64,000 nucleotides of DNA from Angiostrongylus vasorum (lineage: Eukaryota > Nematoda > Chromadorea > Rhabditida > Metastrongylidae): NCBI GenBank assembly GCA_018806985.1, contig JADANN010000003.1, positions 1-64,000 on the forward strand, in the 5' to 3' direction. The notes beneath the pieces were generated by a model. It worked only from the letters and a program-made list of their open reading frames with translations, searched no databases and was not told the origin of the DNA. Positions 21,271 to 32,290 of the stretch are shown here, piece after piece. Numbering within the stretch: position 1 is the first letter of the stretch; each line of letters starts with the position of its first letter. Made by a program: the position numbers and the translations under genes.

Positions 21271-21799
21271 GTCCTCATTCTCAAATCAAACCACAGTGGG
21301 CGACGTTTGTGAGGCATAGAATTGAGTGGAAAATTTGCTTGAGTTCCACAGAACTCGTGAAGACGTTCTGAACCGTACGAGTACACAGGTAGATAGGCAG
21401 TGAAAAAAGACACGCGCAGATATAGTTTAACTATCATAAAAAGACCATACGAAGAGGTAGTAACATCACGGTATGATAACAGAGGATTCCTTTTTTTTCA
21501 TCATGCCAGAGAGGTGTCTGTGAACATGCGGGCATGCGCAAAAGAACATAGCGAATAAGTAGATGTTAGAGAGACATGGAAAATGTGAGAGAATCTAAAA
21601 ATCGTTCGATAATTTGAAGAAAACTGTGTTCTATGAGATTATGAAAGAATTGACGAATCTCGAGAAAAGCCCATGTTCTTGCATGGGTTCACGGACCGCA
21701 CATACTGATTTCATTGCGCGTTCCGATTGTGCTTCATTGACACATGGTCCGACTTGCTCTTCACGCGAAAATGGCCGCGGTCGTGAAAGGGTTAGGAAG

Positions 21800-21995
21800 A
21801 CGGTCTTGGAGACACTGGGCTGTTGCTTCCTTTGCTACTTCTTTAAACGTTCCAAGGTTCCAAAGAAGGAAATATTTCTGGAGCGCCGTTTTAGTCTCTA
21901 TATTTCTCCATTGTTTCTAGTTATAATAAGATTTTCCTTTGAGCAGTTTTTCCATAGTGAAGCGATCACATTATCCGAATGAAAATTTTTGCTCT
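21800..21995 (-). repeat. R5 copy upstream of B'
   Basis: Reverse complement of 10740-10945. It lies about 1.6 kb upstream of the B' start, as R5 does for B. Confidence 0.5.
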
Positions 21996-22079
21996 TTTCG
22001 CATTCTTTTTTTTACGTAAGAAGTGTTTGAGAACGATTACTTACGAAACACAAGGCTATGAGCAGTAGTTATGAGCAAT

Positions 22080-22320
22080 CCTTAGCTTAAAAAGATTCCA
22101 CTCGATACTCCTACGAAGACCCACAACGCGAGGAAGAACGACTGTGGGTCACCGATTTGAGTTAATGGCTGTGAAAAACGCGAAGATGTGGTAACGTTAG
22201 GCGAGCAAAGGCTAAGTAAAACATTGAGTCAGCTGAAGAATCTAAACGAATATATTGGTTATTCATGCCATGGTTATGTGAAAGTCGGTTTATTCGACTC
22301 AATCAGCATTCCGCGACATT
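22080..22320 (+). repeat. R7 copy in right arm
   Basis: It contains ACCCACAACGCGAGGAAGAA, GCGAAGATGTGGTAACGTTA and GGCGAGCAAAGGCTAAG. It is the counterpart of 10420-10660. Confidence 0.45.
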
Positions 22321-22772
22321 CTCGAAAAGACGACGATCCTCTAGCGGCCAAGCGGACATCTGGAATAGCCGAAGAAATTCGTGGGTGATGCCTGCACGGA
22401 AACAAATCGAGTTAATGATGAAGTATTGAGGTCGGCACCGTGTCGAACAGTAGTCGTCCGCAATAAAAGTGAAATGAACTAAAACAAAACTGAAAAGAGC
22501 TACCATTCTCTGTGATAGTTCAAACTGGACATAAATCTAAGGCACACGCAGCGTTATTAAATAGGCAGGCTTGTATTACACAACAAGTATTCTAAAAAAA
22601 ATCAATTGGAAGAATTGTATCTAAAAATTTACTGTTGAAAGAAAACTGAGCAAGCAGTTCTGCCGTTGTAGCTGGTCTTCTAAGTGAGAAAGATTTCAAC
22701 ACAGGATTCTTTTCGAGCTCGCAATGTGCTTTCCTAGTCAGAGTACGTTAACAGTTAGAAAAAAAAACTACT

Positions 22773-23470
22773 AGACTATCAATAGTGATAAAGGTGGGAG
22801 GTTTGTTTTAATTCCTTCCCCGTTAGATGTCGAAATAACGTCTTGAAGACGAAAACCATTTTGAAGACGCTACGCTTAATCTCGCAACATCTGAAAAGGA
22901 GTTCGAACGTCAATGTCGAAAACTGACCTAGGTCTGCGTCCAAGTGGCAAGCTCGTTAGGCTTAACTTTCTGAAGTTTCGTATCCTAGAATCGAACTATC
23001 AACATATTCCATCTTATTCTTGTTTGTGGAAACCCATAAATTAGCACCCTCCCATGATCTGGCGTTTCCCACCCCTGAACCTTTAAGGTTAGACTCGTGG
23101 TCAGTTGTACAGGAGGACCTACCGATAAAATAGCTTGGTTTTTAAACCTATAGCTCATTCAGTTGCAGAAGTAAATCCCACCCCTTCCGTTAAGAAACCA
23201 AAAGGTACCTGAATCATCTACGTGACGTGCGTCCCAACAGTGCGTACGTTATGGAGTCCTTCGTCGTTACCGCCTTTTTTTATTAACGGGTCGAATGACT
23301 CCGCAACGCAAATCATCCGCGAGCTTCTTGTGCAACTCCAAAGAGTTATAAAAATCTCTGGTTTTTTGGTTCACCAACTCATTGTCTCTTTCAAGATGTA
23401 CTTAGCTACTCGTTTGTCAGTTGGTCTAATCCAAACATACAAATATCATAAAAGCACTGATTTTTTATAG
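22773..23470 (+). pseudogene. PLE relic, N-terminal and first RT part
   Basis: Nucleotide similarity to 46447-47060 runs from GACTATC and AGTGATAA (the SDKGG-type block) through AGTGCGTACGTTATGGAGTC and GGGTCGAATGACTCCGCAAC. Frames are broken throughout. It starts 15 bp inside the right palindrome arm. Confidence 0.7.
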
Positions 23471-24400
23471 CCCTGATCACGCTCAAGATTTGTATTACTT
23501 CAGGAGGAACTCGCTGTCGGAGATTTCTAATCAGACGAGTATTGAATGAAAGCTCCACATATTTTGTGAAACCCTGTAGCGTGAAACGGTGACAGAAATA
23601 TCCTGCAACAATTATTCTCATTCTCTTTCTCAGAATTCACCCGCCAAAAGTTTGATAAACTCTCACAGACAAGTAGGTAGCAACTTTGTGAACTACAAAA
23701 CCAGTCTTACTGCCACCTACTAAGGAAAGCGCTGGAGGGCTGATGGATAATAGTTGATATTGGGGAGGCTTAAACTGTTGGTGACAGTTGCTGTTCTGCG
23801 CCGCACATGCTCATGTCATCTCTCAACTATTCTGAAAGATTTCAAGCATACACTAAATATACTAAGCAAAGAGAACTTAACTATACCAAAATCATGCAAG
23901 AATGTAGCGCATTCTACAACCAGTTTCTCTCTAGTCACTCTCAAGAAAGAAGAAAGAGTGTTTGCCCCAAAACGCAAAACAGCTCAACAACAATCTTAGT
24001 TTTTTATTCTGCTTAATAGAGAGTGGGAAAATTAAAATATCCCTTTATAGTTGTTATTCACCACTGGAAATCGTGACATATACACTACACAATGCATTGC
24101 GCAGCACAGATGTCGTTTTTGGCAAACACACGCGTTGGGACTACTATTGCGTGCAATCAGTGTTTCAATCCTCTCGACTAGTTTAACACCTTTTTGGAGA
24201 AATGCTTGGCTTCGCTTGTCTTCAGCACGATCTAAAAAACACTCTTGCAAAACAACACATTGCAAAAGCTTTATCTCTGACGCGAAGATGAGATGAAAGG
24301 CTATAACTTGTACCCAGTTCACTTAAGCGCAAGTTCTTGGGACGCTAGGAGAACTTAGATACCTGTAAGGACTGTGCAGAAATTAACGATGTCTTAAGAG
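23470..24400. other. No gene recognised
   Basis: Only short overlapping frames are seen, with no splice pattern, repeat partner or family motif. Confidence 0.4.
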
Positions 24401-24404
24401 ATGA

Positions 24405-24690
24405 AGGAAAGAGCTGTCGGCGTTGATCAATCCCTGAGGGATACTCCATACATTCGTCTTCGTTAAGCATCGCTTGCAGGTGATTGAATGCATATCTGGC
24501 CTTTACAACGACTCGCTGTTGCCTACCGATGCATCCAGCCAATGTTGGCTATCCTCCCAGACAGGTCTGACAAAAATTTGCAGACCCCAAAGTGATGGGA
24601 GGCATGATGGGCTAGAAGCACGGGGATCGATCCTATGTTTGCTGCAGGGCGACTCCGACCATAGTGCCACACCCGTCAGTACGGTGGCAC
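24405..24690 (+). repeat. Dispersed repeat R3, copy 2
   Basis: It contains GGCGTTGATCAATCCCTGAG, TGAATGCATATCTGGCC and ACCGATGCATCCAGCC, matching 49665-49965. Confidence 0.65.
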
Positions 24691-24879
24691 TTAGAATACA
24701 AAACTTCAGATAGGAGAGTTTGCAACGAGGAAACGTTGTATGTGGGCTGTGATAAACGTGCACACGTGCGGGCATCCTATGATGAAAGGTGGAGACAGTT
24801 AACCAGAGCGCAATCATCAAAGGTTGGCATATTGGATTAAGCGCGGTAGCCAAAGGAGCAAACACCGACTTTTGTGCGA

Positions 24880-25030
24880 TGACACAGGTCTTCCTGTATT
24901 TCTTCATATACAGTGAAAGTTGTTTGACGACCTCGAGAATGCTGAACAATCCTAAGAAACTTATTGACTATTCACGCCGAGGCTAAGTGAAAGTCGGTTC
25001 AGTTAATTGAAACGGTATATAGAAGAAGCT
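24880..25030 (+). repeat. R7 tail fragment
   Basis: It shares CGAGAATGCTGAAC, TTATTGACTATTCACGCC and GTGAAAGTCGGTT with the R7 copy at 22080-22320. Confidence 0.35.
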
Positions 25031-25084
25031 GTTTATTATACGAGTGAAAATTTATTAATGTTTTACTTTTTATCTTCTGCCTAC

Positions 25085-25305
25085 TACAATTTTCACGGCA
25101 GGGTACCAAGCGAAATACAACCACAACATTGTTGAGATATTTGCAAAACTCTGGACCACAGGTGTCTAAGCTGAGAGACAGGCAAAACGAAGGACCCGCA
25201 TGGTGTGGTGGTGAACGCGTTATTCTCCGGAAAGGACAATAGCGCGTTCATTCCCCACCTTAGACACCTGTGGTCCAGAGTTTTGCAAGTATCTCAGCAA
25301 CGTTG
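25085..25305 (+). mobile_element. Fold-back MITE FB1, well-preserved hairpin
   Basis: ATATTTGCAAAACTCTGGAC followed by CACAGGTGTCTAAG (about 25137-25171) is the reverse complement of 25256-25290 (CTTAGACACCTGTGGTCCAG then AGTTTTGCAAGTAT), apart from single mismatches. The loop holds GACCCGCATGGTGTGGTGG. No coding capacity. Confidence 0.7.
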
Positions 25306-25539
25306 CGAAAATTTATTCCTCAAGTTTTATCTCCCGAGGGCACGAAAGTGTTTGGCTGAGTAAATTGCGTGTTAATTTCGCCGCTCCAGTCTCTGAAAAA
25401 GGCACAACGGCCGAAAAAAAAGACAACTATGAATTGTTTTGCGTTTCATCTCGATGCTGCTTCAGGATTTCGACTTTTCGACTTCTTCATGAATGTCGAA
25501 GAATGCTAGTAGAGTGGATCGTGCTTTCCTCCTCGTGAG

Positions 25540-25690
25540 TTGCCAAGTAACATTTCGGCGTCTTCGTCTTTCTCAGAGCTAATGACCCGTCTCGATGTCT
25601 TGCCTACAGATCGTTTTCTTCTCGTTGTCGCGTTTTCGTCCCGTATGGAGCCTGACCATCTTTAGTGGAATATCTCTCGACAAAAACATT
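25540..25690 (-). repeat. R7 copy with hammerhead-like core
   Basis: The minus strand reads GCTCTGAGAAAGACGAAG then ACGCCGAAATGTTAC, a decayed hammerhead-like core in R7 context. Confidence 0.4.
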
Positions 25691-25764
25691 GCAAAGATCA
25701 AGTTACTATCAACGGGAAATCACGACCATCTGAAAAAAATTCAGTATGTAAGGGCATTTCCCTC

Positions 25765-28185
25765 ACACGAAGGATCCGGACAGCCGGCTAGTCGCCAGGC
25801 TACGTGGTGCGTCTCCAGGTGGCGGATAGGTGGTTAATTGCGGACGAAAAGAGGCCTTTGCTTCCCTGAGACGTAGGTGGATCCAGTGGATGGACTCCCT
25901 GTTTCTGCAGCGCCGATTTGGCACGTACTTTCTGCATTTACAAGACGTATTCATGCACGCCTGTATGAGTGCGTTCTTGTTTATGCAGACTGTATTCTAC
26001 GAGTCAATTCGGCCAAAAGCCTGCAGTCAAGTGATAGGGAAGCACATGGGAGGCGGTTAGTAGTCACCTCGCACAAATGAGCTTTATGTCCACTCTGGGA
26101 AAGCCTGGCACGCTACCCGTGAATATACCAAGTCCTCATATTCAGAGCCCAGCAAGCTATATGTGGGTATCAAAAAGCCAAAAACAGTAAAAGAAACGAA
26201 GCTCATTCCACTGTACCCGAAAGTGCACCAATTCGACAACGTTAGCTAGGACTGTGGAAGCTGACTGGATTGCAAAGAACTAAGGTGACGATGTCTACCT
26301 ACAGTGTACGTACACTTACATTCGAGTCCTCGGTAGAAGACTTGCTCATGCAAGCAAGGAGGGTAAGGTACGACGTCATCGGCCTGGCCTAGACGAGAAA
26401 ACGCCTCCCATTCAACGTCGTCTATAACACCGGAGAAGAACTGTTCCTCGGAACATGTTACTACATGAGTCGGCGGCGTCGGCGTTCTCGTCATCACGAG
26501 TTTGTCTGTGATCACTGATTCATTTGAAGAACTAACAACCCGAATCGGACGTTTACGATTAAAGGGATGTGGATCAATACAGGCTTTGACAGTCTTCGTC
26601 GTTTACGCGCTGAAATCAAACTATGGCGAAGAAGAAGTCGAAGCGTTCTAAATGGACTTGCAAAAGTCCTACAGAGAAGACCATACATTCTTCGAGGGTG
26701 TCATTGGAGATTTCAACGCCAAGATTGGACCAAGAAGAACGTCACATTGAGACCCACGGATTAGAATGGAACGAACAGGATGAGTGGCTCTCTGAGTTTA
26801 TCATGATAACTAATACCATCCACGCTAACTCGCAATTCCAGAAGCTCTACCCTCAACGCTGGACGTGGGAGTCTTTCAGTGGAGAGTACCATGACGAAAT
26901 AGGCCACATCGTAATAAATAGAAGGTTTTGCCTAACCGATGTCGCTGTTGTCCCAAAATTCTACAGGAGATCAGAAAGTCGCCTACTTCGTTCAATATTC
27001 TATTTATCGCGGGAAGGAGAAAAAGTCGCTAAATTCAAAAACCGAAGTCCCAGAACCACCGCAACTGGGACTTATTCAATTCATTAATCGGATATTGGTA
27101 ATGTGCCGTTGTGGTCACATCGATGATGAATACGAGCTGCTCATCGATCACCTTCACGTTAGCGCTATGAAAGCTGAGATTTCGATAGCCATCAAGAGAC
27201 GTCTGTCTCATGAAACACTCCAGCTGATACTCCATCGTGGAATCGCACGAGCTCCAGGCAACCACGAACTAACGTCGGAACTTCCAAAACAATGCAGATA
27301 GGCCATAAAAGAATATCTTAAATAGAGAAGAGCATCAGTAGCGGTCGAAACTGCAGAGGTTGTAAAAAGCATTTGCAAAGCCCACCGAAGTTTCGCCAAT
27401 TACAAGAGCAAGATGATTGCAATCCGATGCCCAGACGGAGCGGTTCCAGCGTCCAGAAAGGCAATGGAGAAAAGCATTCACGAATACTACTCAGATTTCT
27501 TCGATAGCCACGTCCACCTTCTGTCAAATGAAATACAGGAGGATGGATATGTTGTACCACCGGTTCTCCTCTCTGAAATCCGACTTGCCATTTCGTCGGT
27601 GAAAAATCGAACAGCTCCGCGTCCGGTAAGGACAAGACCTGAACACATGATGAACCTTCCGCCAGTCCTCTTAAAAGCACTGGCCCGGCTCTTCACACGT
27701 TATCTGTCTGAACACAAGGTCAATATTCAGTGGAAGACCCGCAAGACCGTGCTAATGTTCAAGAAGGGTAACCTCCACGATATCGGCAACTATCGCCCAA
27801 TCTGCTTGATGTCTGTCGTCTACAAACTTTTACTTGAATCATCATAAACACGATTGACAGAACACTGGACGAAGGGCACCCATGTGGGCAACCAGGGTGT
27901 CGAAAAGGATTTAGTACGATGAACCACATTGACACGATAACAAGACTCATTGGAAGTACCGCGAGAGTACAAAAATACCGCTCTGTGTCACCTTCACCGA
28001 TTTAAAGGAAGCTGTTGACTCAACTGAGATAGAAGCAGCTACGGAAGCCCTTCATAGTCAAGTAGGCGCCACTCAGTACATAAAGATTCTATGTGAGCTG
28101 TATAAAAATTTCACAACCATGACGTCACCCTTCAACAACGATATCAACATCGACGTCAAAAGAGAGGTTAGGCAAACGAAAGCGG
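25765..28185 (+). mobile_element. RTE-A non-LTR retrotransposon, 3'-truncated
   Basis: The 5' non-coding part (25765-26275) matches the reverse complement of 62080-62610. Then come an AP-type endonuclease (about 26291-26900, with [11 protein letters not shown] and [16 protein letters not shown]), the linker ([28 protein letters not shown]) and the reverse transcriptase start (AMEKSIHEYYSDFFDSHVHL, LSEIRLAISSVKNRTA, NYRPICLMSVVYKL). It breaks off near VKREVRQ at about 28185, before the catalytic FADD. Several frameshifts show it is dead. Known of the family: RTE elements insert by target-primed reverse transcription. Confidence 0.85.
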
Positions 28186-28289
28186 CTTTGTCTTGCATGG
28201 GTCAATTGTCCATCCCATCGACTCACACGAGATCCCTCCCACCGCGCAGCTTTACTCCGTCTTCAGCTAGCGCGCCACAAGAAGATAAC

Positions 28290-29060
28290 ATCATCATCTG
28301 GCCGATCCATCACATTGTGTCGAACAGAAGATGGTGCCTATTTGACAAGTCGGTAGTCTTGTCATTCTGTACTGGTTCCGACCACTGCCTTCTACGTGCG
28401 AAGACTCGATTCAGCCGTAAGCTGGAAGAGAATTCATGCCACCGACCACTACTGATTTCCTTAGAGCAGTTTACATGTACTTCTCGCAAACTATATGACC
28501 GTCTATATGCAAAAAAAAATTCCAGACTAGTGGAGGACGCCACTCACGTCATCCTGCCTAAGAAAGGTGATCGAAGGGATCTTCGTAACTATAGCCCGGT
28601 ATGCCTGTTGAGTGTACTCTATAAGCTCTTCACGAAGATTATCCTCTCGCGCATATCCACGACATTGGATGAGGCGCAACCAGTCGAGCAAGCAAGATTT
28701 CGGTAAGGATTTTGCTGCATGGAGCACATCCAAACCGTGGTCAGAGTCATCAAAGTTTGTCGCGAAAACCACTTGCCTCTTGTCCTAACCTTTGTTGACT
28801 ATGAAAAAGCGTTTGACAGTGTCGAAACGAGTGCAATCTTATCAGCGCTTGTCGACCAAGGAGTGGACCCGTTCTACATAAGAACTCTGTGCGACTGTTA
28901 TCGGAACTGCGCTACGAAAATACAGCTTTTCCACCGACCTCCTACCATACGAATATGAAAAGCGGTTCGACAGGGCGACACAATGTCGCCAAAGCTCTTC
29001 GGTGCCGCACTGAAGTGGATAATGATGTCACTCGATTAGGATGAGAAAGGCATACGTACA
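28290..29060 (+). pseudogene. RTE-B retrotransposon fragment fused to RTE-A
   Basis: From about 28290 the frame reads IVSNRRWCLFDKSVVLSF, CTGSDHCLLRAKTRFSRK, then jumps to DATHVILPKKGDRRDLRN, LTFVDYEKAFDSVETSA and GDTMSPKLFGAALKWIM. These match the minus-strand RTE-B at 63456-63945. A continuous 195-codon frame (28119-28706) spans the RTE-A/RTE-B joint. An internal deletion separates the endonuclease end from the RT start. It stops before a complete FADD motif. Confidence 0.75.
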
Positions 29061-29082
29061 GATGGAAAATTCTTAACCTTTC

Positions 29083-29165
29083 CAGGCTTTGAATAAGGAG
29101 AAATCCGCCTAAACGTCAGCATTATCGTCAATAAAAATAACGTAAACACCACGTCTTAGCTTATC
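29083..29165 (+). repeat. Solo PLE tail with hammerhead-like core
   Basis: It contains TTTCCAGGCTTTGAATAAGG, AGAAATCCGCCTAAACGTCA and GC, a decayed version of 48365-48410, followed by the same CGTCAATAAAAATAAC-type end. It is joined directly to the RTE-B fragment. Confidence 0.55.
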
Positions 29166-29735
29166 ATGAACAGAGGGAATTATTTGGCCATTGCCGAGGT
29201 TAGTGGAAGGTCTGTCTTGGGTACTGCCACAAGTTTCCCAAATAGCTCATACGTAGTCAAATGGTGTTTTTCAAGAAACGTATTTCGTAGTAGGAACAAA
29301 GATCAGCATTTTTTTCTTTATCGGTATTACCTTTTTTCCAAAATTGTATTGTTTTACAGCAGTTGATGGAAATTAAACTTAAAGTAACACTTACAGTGTT
29401 GTTAAGATTGGACAAGCATGAAAATAATTTCGTAATGTCATTTAGACGTTTCGGAGAGGTATGGCGATTCGCCCTATGAATAGCAACAGTTTTGATTTCT
29501 CTTCGAAAAGTACAAACACAGATTAGTTTCACTAATTACTTAGATCGAGAAGACGAATAGGTTGTTATACGCTTCCCATAAAAATCGGTTTTGCTTCTAT
29601 CGCTAAAAAAATATATCGGAAAACTAAATATTTTGCAACACTTCCTTGGTAGTGTGAGTAATTGATTACTTTACAGATTGGCTGAACGGACACTAAAAGT
29701 TGAAAACCCACCAGCTAACATCACTGCAGGGGTGG

Positions 29736-30626
29736 CATAGTTAACCGTTACGACTCCGCATTGCAGTGGTTCGTAGCTTATTCTAACAGTGAGCTGACCC
29801 AAAATGATTTGGATTATGGGATCGGGGAGGCCGGTAGCACGAACCTGCTGTTCAAGAACGTCAAACACCTAAAGGAATCCATTTTCGCGCAGAATTCATG
29901 TGGAATATCTTAAACGTGATATTTAAGACCATAAATATCGCTTTATAATCAAAATATCCGGTGCATTCTTCACAAACTGAAACATCCATTCAACGCGTCC
30001 AAAAAAACGCGAACTCACTGCTTGCATTACAGTACGCATCACAAATGCTCTGGCTACGTCTGCACTCGTTGAAATACCAGCTGCCTGAGCAGTTGAAGAA
30101 GGTAACATTGAGAAAGCCATTGGCAGAGGCAAGGAAAAGCCGGTAACGTTGAAGGTCCTTGTGCTCATTGTGGCTAAATTTGACGGCTTTTTCTAATGAA
30201 GGGGAAAAAAAATCTCTCAAATTTTTTGAAGAAATAATTCAAATTTGGGACTAATGAAACTGTCAGACAAATAAATGAATTAAATGAAGAACAACTGAAA
30301 AGTTACTACCAGCTTTATCTTTGCACTTAGTTTTTTCCCTATTATTATTAGTGTTAAATATTCAAAAAAATTCCGTTCTGCGCACTTGAGCTATGTGCCC
30401 ACTTTTCAGCGAAGATATTATTCCTCGTAGTAGGACGGCCTTTAAATGGACTTGGAGCACGTTAGCATGGTTATCGTTTAAAAAAACAATGTTTTAAATC
30501 AAGCTTTTGCATTAAAAGAACAACATTCTTATTAATACTTACTCCTCCTGGAGCCACTGCACATCCCAACACGGTAGTGACGGTGAGCAGAGAAATAAGC
30601 AGCGGAAATGCTGGAAGCTTCGCCAT
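29736..30626 (-). pseudogene. Secreted protein family, copy C (3' exons lost)
   Basis: Exons are 30626-30539, 30173-30019 and 29868 to about 29736. Exon 1 encodes MAKLPAFPLLISLLTVTTVL then GCAVAPGG, a good leader. Exon 2 has TFNVTGFSLPLPMAFS and ends VMQA. Exon 3 has VFDVLEQQ, PDPIIQIILGQL and SYEPLQCG. The exon 3 donor of copy B (ATC then GTAACC) is replaced by ATG then CCACCC. Intron-like similarity to B continues to about 29330, but no final exons follow. RTE-B and PLE debris (28290-29165) takes their place. The first three exons are free of stops. Confidence 0.7.
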
Positions 30627-30639
30627 GTTTCCTAGATTG

Positions 30640-31300
30640 TTCACCATTAATGCAACTGTTAGCGAGAAATTTTAAAGCAACACGTTTTAGCCGAGTCAGC
30701 AGAAGAAAGAATTTCCTGCCTTCTATCGGATCGCAGCGGAATGGGCAGTCCATTTCACTTAAGAATTTCTATGCGAGGGAAGCACATAGCGGGCTTTATG
30801 GAGTCTTTCAACTTTTCTTGGGGTTTGCGTCCTTCAAAATTGGTCAGTTCAAAGCAAAACTCTCCGGGTCGTCGTCTCCATTATAGCGTTTCTTAGATTT
30901 GCGGACTTTGTTACTATGATGTATATAGAAATTTGGAATTGAGATACAATGTATGTCAAACGATGAATGAGAACGACATATCTGAAGGCGATCTCCTAAA
31001 AGCAATGCATCGAATAAGCTGATTTCGCAACAGCTACAGCTTGAATTGTGTTTGCATTATCGCTTCTTCATTGCAGGGGCATTAAATTTTTAGTTTCCCA
31101 CAAGTAAGAAGATGCAGCATCGACAAGACGCCTTCGTTAAAAATGCACTTTCAGAAGAAAGTCTTAGAACGGATAGATCGATTAACTGACGGAAAGCATA
31201 ACGTTGAGCAACAAACACTCTTCGCAGCAGATTTCTGAAGAGCAGGAATGGCATTATATTCGCTTCTCTCACTATTCATTTCACATATGGTGAGTTAAGA
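30640..31300 (-). promoter_or_regulatory. 5' flank of copy C, similar to flanks of A and D
   Basis: It shares with 52702-53345 blocks such as TTTCCCACA, GACATTAAATTTT / GGCATTAAATTTT and TAAGCTGATTTC-type sequence at matching distances. The match is weaker than between A and D. Confidence 0.35.
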
Positions 31301-31499
31301 GATCTTCCTTGGTAGGAAAGCAGTCTGATAGCCCAAGGCAGGTCAACTGCGCCGAAAGATTCAAGAAATGAAGTCTTCAAAATCAACTTTGTCAGAGAGA
31401 GATGTGTTGTCAGACAGCACTAGTATTCGTCACTTTCGTGGGACCGAGAGCACATTAAAAAAGAGAAGAACTGAGCATCCATAAGGGAAGCAGTCATAA

Positions 31500-31690
31500 C
31501 GATGCTGAGCTGCGGCTTCCTTTGCCACCTTTTTTAAACGTTCCAGGTTTCCAATAAAGTCAAATGTTTATGTAGCGCCGACTGAGTCTCTGCACATCGT
31601 GTCTGCCGAGAAAACAAAGTTTGTTAATGAGCAATTTCGTATGGTGGAGTGATCACTTAATTTGACCAATGACTGCTCAGTCTTAACCGT
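31500..31690 (-). repeat. R5 copy upstream of C
   Basis: It contains CTTCCTTTGCCACCTTTTTT, AAACGTTCCAGG and TCAAATGTTTATGTAGCGCC. Confidence 0.5.
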
Positions 31691-31829
31691 TTCTTTTCGT
31701 CTAACGAATATATCGACAACGACAACCTAAGAAATGCTAGATATTCCTGAACTATTTTCTTAGTCTCTTTCTGTTTACCGACTTTCTTTCAAAAGATCAC
31801 TTTCGAGTGAGGTGTCTCATTAAAGTGGT

Positions 31830-32290
31830 GCTCCTCCGAGCAAGATCAGACTTTATATGATCGCGAAGCACCACATCAAGAAGGCGAACCATGTCGACCG
31901 TCGGCTCGGATCATCAACTCTAATGAAGACAACAGGGACCGAATAAGTGTTTAGTAAAAACCTCGTGTTAGCTTATCAACGAAATAAGCTACCTCAATCA
32001 TTTATACCAGGGTCAAATGAAAATCGGCTTACAATGTTCATCTAGTGTTTGTTCATAGGAATTATGCCGGCGCTACAACCACAATGACGGATAATTGTTG
32101 TTGGGACCGAAAGGGTAAAAAATCGGCTGAGAGAAAGGCAAAAAAGGCCTCAGTGATGCAGTATGAAACACCTGAAACCCTGGAAGCGTAGTCACTGTTT
32201 CGAAACTGGGCTGAAGTCGGAGTTTTGCAAATATCTTAGCATCTTCGTGGTTGCATTTCACAAAGCACCCTGTCATGAAAATGAGTTGGC
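31830..32290. repeat. R7 copy followed by a decayed FB1 MITE
   Basis: 31830-32040 carries CTCGTGTTAGCTTATCAACG and GAAAATCGGCTTAC (R7 tail, plus). 32075-32290 carries GGAGTTTTGCAAATATCTTA at its right end and ACAACCACAATGACGG at its left (FB1). Confidence 0.45.

Larger units (their letters stand above)
17043..22788 (-). repeat. Large palindrome, right arm (about 5.75 kb)
   Basis: It is the reverse complement of 9943-15804. Its inner edge lies inside the PLE relic at 16846-17200. Its outer edge lies 15 bp inside another PLE relic (22773-23470), where sequence similar to the PLE at about 46447 runs through the edge. Both edges are thus continuous with older sequence. It lacks the 58-bp intron and carries a frameshift in the gene. 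Confidence 0.9.
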
